From Armatimonadetes bacterium JP3_11 (GTDB lineage: Bacteria; Armatimonadota; Fimbriimonadia; Fimbriimonadales; GBS-DC), in NCBI GenBank assembly GCA_002254605.1, contig NKPV01000004.1, forward strand, positions 1-54,222: a DNA stretch of 54,222 nucleotides, in the 5' to 3' direction. The position numbers and the translations under genes were made by a program. The notes below the pieces were generated by a model. The model was not told where the DNA came from and ran no database searches. It saw nothing but the letters and a program-made list of their open reading frames with translations. Of this stretch, positions 47,307 through 54,222 are shown in pieces. Every line of letters starts with the position of its first letter. Within the stretch, counting starts at the first letter, position 1.

Positions 47307-49040
47307 ATGACAGGGAATGTGCTGGCGGCGCGTTATGAGTTATTGGAGCAGCTGTCGGAGGGGCTGCTGTTTCATGTGTACCGCGCTCGCGATTTGACCC
47401 GTTCGCGCGTGGTGACCCTGAAAGCCGTGCGCGCGCCCTATGCCAGCAATCAGCTGCTGTTGGACACGCTGCAGATGACCCTGGACGCTCGGACGCGCCT
47501 ACGCCATCCCAACCTGTTGGAGTTGTACGAGATCGATCTTGCCGCGCAGCCCCCGTTCTTTGTGGAGGAGTTCGTGCGCGGGCTGGACTTGGAGACGCGC
47601 GTTCGTCGCACCGCGCCGTTTACCGTGCCCATCGCGATTGAAATCATGATTGGGATTGTGGAAGGGCTTCAAGCCATCCATAGCGCGGGGATGACGCATG
47701 GCGACCTGCGTCCGGCGAATGTGTTGGTCGGCTCGGAATGGCGTGTGTGGCTAAATGGGGTGGGGATGCGGGGTGTCTATTGTGCGGAGCCGAGCCTTGC
47801 GGCGGCGCATGAAGCCCGCGCCGCTGCCTACACCGCGCCCGAACTGTTTCGTGGAGCTACCCCCAGCATCGCCAGCGACCTCTACGCATGTGGTGTCATC
47901 CTGTTTGAGATGATTAGCGCCACAACGCCTTTCCGAGGCGAGACCCCCGTGCTAACTGCCGAGGCGCATCTGAACGAACCCATCCCGTCGCTCCGGCAGC
48001 GCAATCCTGCCACGCCGCGCACGGTGGAGGGTATCGTGACCAAGTGCCTGCAGAAAGACCCCGCGCACCGCTACGCCACCGCCCTGCAACTGCTGAACGA
48101 TTTAAAAGCGGTGCGCGATGCACTGCGGTTCGGGAAGTCGCTGGGCTGGTCGCCCATCGACCTGCCCGATTCGTCCACGGCGAAGGCGCCTTCCAGCGAC
48201 ATGCTCGCTCGAAAATCCGCCCCACCTCCCCCCGCATCCGAAGAAGAGGAGGAAGAAGACGACATCCCCAAGTGGTTGCGCACCATGATTCGTCTCACAG
48301 GCGCGCTGGTTGTATTGGGCTTAGTAATCGGTTTTGCCACGTGGATGGCGTTGCGCTTTGTTCCCGAAGACCGTCCCGTCCCGCAAGTGGTGGGCAAAAC
48401 GCTGGAAGAGGCGAACCGTATCTTGCGCCAAGCCGAGCTGGAACCAGAAGTGCGATTAGAAGGTTATAGCGAGCAGTATCCGCCCGGCGTCGTGTACTCC
48501 GTGAGTCCGCCTGAGGGGCGCGTGGTACGCAAGGGCAGCAAAGTGTACCTGTGGGTGAGCAAAGGCTCGCGGTTCGTGGAAGTGCCCAATGTGAGCAATA
48601 TGCCTGAATCGCACGCCCGCCGCGAACTGGAAGGCATGGGGCTTGCGGTGATGGATAGCGTGGAAGAGCGCACAAGCGCCACAGTTCCGCTGGGCTATGT
48701 CATCGGTACGGTTCCCCCAGCCGGCGCGCGCATCGACCGCTCACGCCCGATTAAACTCATCGTGAGCATCGGCTCAGGCTACGACACAGCACCGACCACC
48801 ACGCCAGAATCCCCGCAACCCGACACGCCCAAACGCCAATTCGAAGTCAAAATCGATCTCAGCGACCAACCCGACCGACGGATTCGCATTGAAGTGGAAG
48901 ACGCGCTGGGCAAACGCACGGTGCTGGACGAGCGGCGCACCGGGGGGCAAGTGTATACGATTCCTGTGGAGGCGCAAGGTGCTTCCGTACGGATAAGAGT
49001 CTATGTGGATGAGCAGTTGGTTCAGGAGATTATACGCTAG
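47307..49040 (+). CDS. Serine/threonine (pseudo)kinase-like protein with one TM and two PASTA domains
   Basis: Kinase fold HSAGMTHGDLRPANVLV, AAAYTAPELFRGATPSIASDLYACGVILFEMISATTPF; TM LTGALVVLGLVIGFATWMAL; PASTA VPQVVGKTLEEANRILRQAELEP... and VPNVSNMPESHARRELEGMGLAV... Confidence 0.88.
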   Translation: MTGNVLAARYELLEQLSEGLLFHVYRARDLTRSRVVTLKAVRAPYASNQLLLDTLQMTLDARTRLRHPNLLELYEIDLAAQPPFFVEEFVRGLDLETRVRRTAPFTVPIAIEIMIGIVEGLQAIHSAGMTHGDLRPANVLVGSEWRVWLNGVGMRGVYCAEPSLAAAHEARAAAYTAPELFRGATPSIASDLYACGVILFEMISATTPFRGETPVLTAEAHLNEPIPSLRQRNPATPRTVEGIVTKCLQKDPAHRYATALQLLNDLKAVRDALRFGKSLGWSPIDLPDSSTAKAPSSDMLARKSAPPPPASEEEEEEDDIPKWLRTMIRLTGALVVLGLVIGFATWMALRFVPEDRPVPQVVGKTLEEANRILRQAELEPEVRLEGYSEQYPPGVVYSVSPPEGRVVRKGSKVYLWVSKGSRFVEVPNVSNMPESHARRELEGMGLAVMDSVEERTSATVPLGYVIGTVPPAGARIDRSRPIKLIVSIGSGYDTAPTTTPESPQPDTPKRQFEVKIDLSDQPDRRIRIEVEDALGKRTVLDERRTGGQVYTIPVEAQGASVRIRVYVDEQLVQEIIR

Positions 49041-49055
49041 CGAGGAGGTAAATGG

Positions 49056-49730
49056 GTGAACCATAGCATCCTGATCGCTCCGTCCATTCTTTCCGCCGAT
49101 TTTGGCGCGATGCGCGAAGCGGTGCATGCTCTACAAGACGGCGGCGCGGACTGGATTCACTTCGATGTGATGGATGGGCACTTCGTGCCCAACCTCACTT
49201 TCGGTGCGCCGATGGTCGCCGCCCTGCGCCCCCACTGCAACTTGCCGTTTGATGTGCATCTGATGATCGAGCATCCCGAACGCCTGGTTCCCGATTTTGC
49301 GGAGGCAGGCGCGAACAGTATCACGGTGCATGCTGAAGCGTGTGTACACCTGCATCGCGTGGTGGAGCAGATACGCGAACTCGGTTGTGGCGTTGGGGTT
49401 GCGCTAAACCCGCACACACCGCTGGAGACCGTGCGCTACATCCTGCCTGCCATAGATGTTTTGCTGGTGATGACCGTTAACCCTGGCTTTGGGGGGCAGG
49501 CATTTATCGATCTGATGAAGCCGAAGATAGTGGAGGCGCGTCTGATGATTGAGCAGAGCGCGCCCCATGTGCTGTTGGAGGTGGATGGCGGCGTTTCACC
49601 CGACAACGCCCGCGAGTTGGTGGAGTTGGGGGCGCGTGTGTTGGTGGCAGGCTCCAGCGTGTTTAGTGCGCCTACGCCGCAGGAAGGCATTCGCGCGTTG
49701 CGGTTCGCCCTCGTCAGTCAAAAAGTATGA
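49056..49730 (+). CDS. rpe: Ribulose-phosphate 3-epimerase
   Basis: IAPSILSADFGAMREAV; WIHFDVMDGHFVPNLTFGAPMVAALR; LVMTVNPGFGGQAFI. GTG start. Confidence 0.97.
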   Translation: MNHSILIAPSILSADFGAMREAVHALQDGGADWIHFDVMDGHFVPNLTFGAPMVAALRPHCNLPFDVHLMIEHPERLVPDFAEAGANSITVHAEACVHLHRVVEQIRELGCGVGVALNPHTPLETVRYILPAIDVLLVMTVNPGFGGQAFIDLMKPKIVEARLMIEQSAPHVLLEVDGGVSPDNARELVELGARVLVAGSSVFSAPTPQEGIRALRFALVSQKV

Positions 49731-50059
49731 AACGCAAACTCTCCAATCGGGCTTGGATGGCGATTTTGCTCACGGCGCTGGCTGGGTTAATCCCTGCGCG
49801 GCTCTTTCTGCTGCGCGCCCTGCCCCAAGAGACCGCCGACGAGAAGCGGATTTGGCTGATAGCGGCGAGCGCGATGCTAATCGCGGCGGTGGGACTGCTG
49901 TTCGCGCTGATGTGGCTCGCACTCAAAGACATTCGTGAGATTCAGGAGCAATACCGCAAGGCGCACCGCGCAGCCTTCGAAGAGATGACCGAGCAGATAC
50001 GCGCCGACTATCAGCGCAAACAGGCGCAACCGCAAAGCAAGCAAAATGGCGCTGACTGA
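49727..50059 (+). CDS. Small two-TM protein
   Basis: Overlaps the rpe stop and the ribD start; MKRKLSNRAWMAILLTALAGLIPARLFLLRALPQET...IWLIAASAMLIAAVGLLFALMWLAL. Confidence 0.7.
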   Translation: MKRKLSNRAWMAILLTALAGLIPARLFLLRALPQETADEKRIWLIAASAMLIAAVGLLFALMWLALKDIREIQEQYRKAHRAAFEEMTEQIRADYQRKQAQPQSKQNGAD

Positions 50060-51200
50060 AACCGATCTACGCTGGATGCGCCGTGCGGTGCAACTGGCAC
50101 GGCGCGGCTTTCCTGTGCCGAACCCCCATGTGGGAGCCGTGATTGTCAAAGACGGGGTGCTGGTAGGCGAAGGGTACCACCCTTACGCAGGCGCACCGCA
50201 CGCCGAGATTTTCGCGTTTCAACAAGCGGGCGACGCTGCCCACGGCGCTACCCTCTATGTCACCCTGGAGCCGTGCTGCCACTACGGGCGCACCCCACCC
50301 TGCACGAACGCGATTATCGAGCGGGGTATTCAGCGTGTGGTCGTGGGAATGACCGACCCGAACAACCAAGTTGACGGCAAAGGAGTCAACCAATTGCGCG
50401 CGGCAGGCGTACAGGTGGAGCTGCTTAACCCCCACAACTCCGCTGAGGCGAAAATTATCGAGGAGCTGGAAGCCATCAACCGAATTTATCTCTACTGGCG
50501 TCGCCACAACCGCCCTTTTATTACCCTCAAAGCGGCGATGAGCTTGGACGGCAAAATCGCGACGCGCACGGGCGACTCCAAGTGGATCACGAGCGAGCAG
50601 GCGCGGCGATACGCTCACCGCCTCCGAGCGGAGCATGCCGCGGTGCTGGTGGGGGCGGAGACGATACTCAAAGACCGTCCGCAGCTCACGGCGCGACTGC
50701 GCGGCGTCAGAAACCAGCCTCTGCGCGTGATTCTGGACACCCATTTGCGCCTCCATCCCGCGATGAAACAATATCAGCCCGTTCTGAACACGAAACAGGC
50801 GGAAACTTTAGTATATCACCTGCAACTGCCAGAGGAGGATACAGAGGAACGCGCGCGCCAACTGAGAGAAATGGGCGTGCAGACGAAAGCGTTTTTCCCG
50901 GAGCCGGGACAGCCTATGCGTGTCCCTGTGGAACAGGTGGTGCAAGATCTTGCTGCACGGGGCATTTCGAGCATTTTAGTTGAGGGTGGTGGGCAGGTCG
51001 CCGCGTCGTTTCTGGAGGCGCGGTTGGCGAACCGAATCGCCTATTTTTATGCGCCCAAACTCATCGGCGGGGCGGAGGCACGCACCGCACTGGAGGGGCT
51101 GGGCGTCACCAATGTTGCAGACGCGCCCCGCGTGAAAAATGTGTCCCTTCGCAAACTCGGCGGGGACTGGGTGGTGGAGGGCGATATCGAGTACCCCTAA
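50046..51200 (+). CDS. ribD: Bifunctional diaminohydroxyphosphoribosylaminopyrimidine deaminase / 5-amino-6-(5-phosphoribosylamino)uracil reductase
   Basis: VGAVIVKDGVLVGEGYHPYAGAPHAEIFAFQQAGDAAHGATLYVTLEPCCHYGRTPPC; SLDGKIATRTGDSKWITSEQAR. Confidence 0.97.
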   Translation: MALTETDLRWMRRAVQLARRGFPVPNPHVGAVIVKDGVLVGEGYHPYAGAPHAEIFAFQQAGDAAHGATLYVTLEPCCHYGRTPPCTNAIIERGIQRVVVGMTDPNNQVDGKGVNQLRAAGVQVELLNPHNSAEAKIIEELEAINRIYLYWRRHNRPFITLKAAMSLDGKIATRTGDSKWITSEQARRYAHRLRAEHAAVLVGAETILKDRPQLTARLRGVRNQPLRVILDTHLRLHPAMKQYQPVLNTKQAETLVYHLQLPEEDTEERARQLREMGVQTKAFFPEPGQPMRVPVEQVVQDLAARGISSILVEGGGQVAASFLEARLANRIAYFYAPKLIGGAEARTALEGLGVTNVADAPRVKNVSLRKLGGDWVVEGDIEYP

Positions 51201-52471
51201 GCCAGCACCGCTTGCACCAGCTCGCGCGCGGCGACCACCGACTCGGCGAAGACCTGCAGGGCGAACTCCGCGTCTTGCTCGGTTAAAATCAGCGGCGGCT
51301 CCATGCGGATGACTTTGGGGTTGTTGAGGGTGTACGCCGCGATGACCCCCCGCTGTATCATGTTGGTGATGGTGAGCTCGCCGAAGTCGGCTTCGTGGAA
51401 CTCGACGCCGATCATCAGCCCGCGCCCGCGCACTTCTTGAATGAAGTCGGGGTACTCTGCCTGCACCTGACGCAGCCCGCGCATAAGCCGTTCACCGACG
51501 CGCTGCGCGTTTTCTACCAGCCCTTCTTGCTCGATGACTTCCAGAGTCGCCAGCCCAGCGGCGCAAGCGAGTTCGTTGCCGCCGAAGGTGCTGGTATGGA
51601 GCAGTGGATTTTCGCCGAACATCTCTTCCCACAGCGCCGCGCCTGCAGAGAAGGAGCCAATCGGCAGCACGCCGCCGCCCAGCGACTTCGCCAGCGTTAC
51701 GATGTCGGGGCGTACCCCCGAATGCTCGACGCCCCAGAGCTTCCCCGTGCGCCCCAGCCCGGTTTGCACCTCGTCCACGATAAGCACGGCGTTGTAGCGG
51801 TCGCAGAGCGCACGCAAGCGCGGTAAGTAGTCGTCGGGCGGAATGCGGATCCCGCCTTCGCCCTGAATCGGCTCGATGATCACGCCGGCGGTCTGGTCAT
51901 CGAAGTGCGCCTCGACCGCGTCGGCGTCGCCGAAGGGCACATGCACGAATCCGGGAAGCAAGGGGTCAAACGGCTTGCGGTAGACCTCGCGTCCGCTGGC
52001 GGAGAGGCTGCCCATCGTCTTGCCGTGATAGCTGCCGATGGCGCTGATCATCTTCACGCGCCCGGTGGCTTTGCGAGCGAGTTTGATCGCGCCCTCTACC
52101 GCCTCGGTGCCGGAGTTGCAGAAGAAACTGTACTGCAAATCGCCGGGCAGCACCTGCGCCAGTTTTTCCGCCAGTTGCGCCTGCGGCGCGTTGAACATGA
52201 TTTTGCTGGGCATCGGCATCATGTCCAGCTGGCGTTTTACGGCTTCCACCACTTTCGGGTGGCGATGCCCCAGCGCGAACATCCCATAGCCGCCCAGACA
52301 GTCCAGAAACTTCCGCCCTTGCGCATCCCAGATATAACAGCCCTCGGCATACCACTCCACGCCCAGCCCAGCAAATCGCAGTACCTTCGCCAGACCGGGG
52401 TTCAGGTGGCGTTCGGTGAGCTCGGCGATGGTGTCGGTAAACGCCTCTGGGTTTTCAGGAAAGCGTATCAT
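51197..52471 (-). CDS. Class III aminotransferase, putrescine/acetylornithine aminotransferase-like
   Basis: SFFCNSGTEAVEGAIKLARKATGR; IIEPIQGEGGIRIPPDDYLPRLRALCDRYNAVLIVDEVQTGLGRTGKLW; TLAKSLGGGVLPIGSF; STFGGNELACAAG. Confidence 0.93.
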   Translation of the reverse strand: MIRFPENPEAFTDTIAELTERHLNPGLAKVLRFAGLGVEWYAEGCYIWDAQGRKFLDCLGGYGMFALGHRHPKVVEAVKRQLDMMPMPSKIMFNAPQAQLAEKLAQVLPGDLQYSFFCNSGTEAVEGAIKLARKATGRVKMISAIGSYHGKTMGSLSASGREVYRKPFDPLLPGFVHVPFGDADAVEAHFDDQTAGVIIEPIQGEGGIRIPPDDYLPRLRALCDRYNAVLIVDEVQTGLGRTGKLWGVEHSGVRPDIVTLAKSLGGGVLPIGSFSAGAALWEEMFGENPLLHTSTFGGNELACAAGLATLEVIEQEGLVENAQRVGERLMRGLRQVQAEYPDFIQEVRGRGLMIGVEFHEADFGELTITNMIQRGVIAAYTLNNPKVIRMEPPLILTEQDAEFALQVFAESVVAARELVQAVLA

Positions 52472-52485
52472 CGCTTCGTTGCACC

Positions 52486-53100
52486 TCACAGGGGATTATA
52501 CCTGCTGTCGGGTTGCCACACGCCCAGCGTTTCCAAGTGCTTCGCCAAGGTCGCCAGAGGCAACCCCACCACATTGAAATAGCAGCCCTGCACTTTTTCG
52601 ATGAGCAGAGCGCCGTATTCCTGAATGCCGTATCCCCCCGCCTTGTCAAACGGCTCGCCTGTGGCGATGTACCAGCGAATCCACGCGTCGCTGAGGGAGC
52701 GGAAGGTGACGCGCGAGCGTGGGGCATCTTGAATGATGTGGGTGGTGTGTCCGTTCTGGCGCAGCAGCAGGCACAGCGCAGTAATCACCGTGTGCGTGCG
52801 CCCGGAAAGCAATCGGAGCATATCGAACGCCTCGCGCTCGTCGGCGGGTTTGCCCAGCACGCGCCCGTCGATGATGACGAGCGTATCGGCGGCAATGATG
52901 AGGGCATCGGTATAGTGCGGCGCAACCGCCTCCGCTTTGGCTTTTGCTAATCGCTTGCCCAGCAGGGCAGGTCGCGCCGTGTACTCAGGTAGAGGCTCTT
53001 CAATCTGCGCTGGGTGTACTTCGAACGGTCTGCCGAACAATCGCATCAACGCCCGTCGGCGCGGCGATTGCGAAGCCAGCACCCAGCGCAGCGTCTCCAT
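52486..53100 (-). CDS. maf: Maf-like nucleoside triphosphate pyrophosphatase
   Basis: METLRWVLASQSPRRRALMRLFG; IIAADTLVIIDGRVLGKPADEREAFDMLRLLSGRTHTVITA; YIATGEPFDKAGGYGIQEYG. Confidence 0.95.
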   Translation of the reverse strand: METLRWVLASQSPRRRALMRLFGRPFEVHPAQIEEPLPEYTARPALLGKRLAKAKAEAVAPHYTDALIIAADTLVIIDGRVLGKPADEREAFDMLRLLSGRTHTVITALCLLLRQNGHTTHIIQDAPRSRVTFRSLSDAWIRWYIATGEPFDKAGGYGIQEYGALLIEKVQGCYFNVVGLPLATLAKHLETLGVWQPDSRYNPL

Positions 53101-53103
53101 ACC

Positions 53104-54036
53104 TTAGTCGACGGTCGCCTCGAGGAAGCTGCGGATGTCTTCCTCGCTCATGTTCGGCTCACCCGGAGCGACATTGTTCAACTTGCCTTCCAGCATCCAC
53201 CGCTCCAGCTCGTCCACAAGGTCGAACAGGTGGTCAAACGAGTCCACAATGAACAGCAACGGCTGGTAGTGGTCAATCTCAAAATACTGATTAATCACCC
53301 ACTCCAGCTGGATTGGGTAGCGTTGGACATCGGGTGATTCGATTGCGTGGGCGATTTCTCCGTAGGAGCTAAGCAAACCGCTGCCGTACACCTTCAGTTC
53401 GCCGTTCTTGCCGCGCATTAGCCCAAACTCGATAGTGAACCAGAAGAAGCGTGCCAGGGCGCGCGTGATGCTGATAATGCGTTGTACCTGCAGTTCGGGG
53501 TCTTTGATTTCCTGCACGATGCGCGCCGCGGTATGCGCCGCCTCGCCAAAGCGCACCAGGGTATCGGCAAAGCGCTTATCGGTGTGCATCGGTACATGCC
53601 CTGCGATGTCGTGGAAGATGTCGGGTTCGGGCAGGTAGTCAAGCGAATTGATGTCGCGCACGGTGATGGTGGTGGGGAACTCGCGGCGGCGGAGGCAATC
53701 GAAAAAGATATAGGCGGGCACATACCCCGACACCGCCTTCGCCTTGAAGCCTGTCAGGGGCGCCAAGAACTGGTTCACATCGTCCAGACGGGGCACACGA
53801 TGGGGGTCTAAACAGAGTTTGGACACGCCTTCCAGAAACTTCTCGGTGGCATAGCGTTGCCAGCGTTCTTGAATGCGCGCGTAGAGCCGTCGCCACGCTT
53901 CGTGGTTCTCCTCAGAGTACAGCTCGTACGGCTGCTCGATATACAGCTCGCCGCGATTGCGGGCAATCTCGATAAACGGGGCGCGGGTGGTGGTCAGCCC
54001 CATCCCCGGATAAAGTTTCGTTTCGGTAAGCGCCAT
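53104..54036 (-). CDS. Aromatic amino acid hydroxylase (phenylalanine 4-monooxygenase-like)
   Basis: DIFHDIAGHVPMHTDKRFADTLVRFGEAA; FFWFTIEFGLMRGKNGELKVYGSGLLSSYGEIAHAI. Confidence 0.93.
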   Translation of the reverse strand: MALTETKLYPGMGLTTTRAPFIEIARNRGELYIEQPYELYSEENHEAWRRLYARIQERWQRYATEKFLEGVSKLCLDPHRVPRLDDVNQFLAPLTGFKAKAVSGYVPAYIFFDCLRRREFPTTITVRDINSLDYLPEPDIFHDIAGHVPMHTDKRFADTLVRFGEAAHTAARIVQEIKDPELQVQRIISITRALARFFWFTIEFGLMRGKNGELKVYGSGLLSSYGEIAHAIESPDVQRYPIQLEWVINQYFEIDHYQPLLFIVDSFDHLFDLVDELERWMLEGKLNNVAPGEPNMSEEDIRSFLEATVD

Positions 54037-54157
54037 TGCTCTCATCCTCCGCGATATAGGATACCCCACCGATCTTCAAAAGTTTAAGTGCTGTACGCCC
54101 TCACTCCCCTCTCCCGCCGCGTGGGTGCAAAGTAGCGCGACGATATTCCTGCCGTCG

Positions 54158-54195
54158 CACCGAGTCGCTTCTACCCTATAAGCCCCAACTCGGTG
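54158..54195. repeat. Inverted repeat CACCGAGT...ACTCGGTG
   Basis: 8-bp perfect arms with 22-nt loop in the intergenic region at the window end. Confidence 0.45.
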
Positions 54196-54222
54196 TTCCG
54201 TCATAAACCTTGCGCTTTTAGC

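Noticed and set aside
1-54222. CRISPR array, IS element, prophage or defence island
   Set aside because: Scanning showed no regularly spaced direct repeats, no transposase/integrase/cas-like proteins and no toxin-antitoxin pair I could support.

Overview
This 54.2 kb window is gene-dense, GC-rich bacterial chromosome. Secreted proteins with paired EF-hand/dockerin-like C-terminal tails and a DUF1559-type H-X9-DG pseudopilin suggest an Armatimonadota-like organism; that is inference only. I support about 43 CDSs. Housekeeping genes include rpsB-tsf, purB, tilS, tsaD, rplY, serA, rpe, ribD, maf, pncA, pgl and an aromatic amino acid hydroxylase. I saw no CRISPR array, IS element or intact prophage. 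The most interesting signals are: (1) an ECF sigma / zinc anti-sigma / HtrA-PDZ operon in which the HtrA protein appears to have lost the catalytic His and Asp but kept Ser; (2) recurring TATAAT/TATACT-like boxes 6-9 nt upstream of start codons, suggesting many leaderless mRNAs; (3) a 687-aa protein built from a ~27-aa G-[ND]-D-x-Y repeat; (4) a PASTA protein with a degenerate kinase domain; (5) an apparent deletion fusion joining a secreted-protein gene to a headless pseudopilin gene; (6) a degenerate tRNA-Thr(TGT)-like sequence beside a truncated, frameshifted gene; (7) dockerin-like tails without a visible cohesin partner; (8) several convergent gene pairs whose stop codons overlap or abut; (9) G-run REP-like hairpins and other structured intergenic sequences. 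All calls come from reading the sequence and supplied ORFs; no database search was run.
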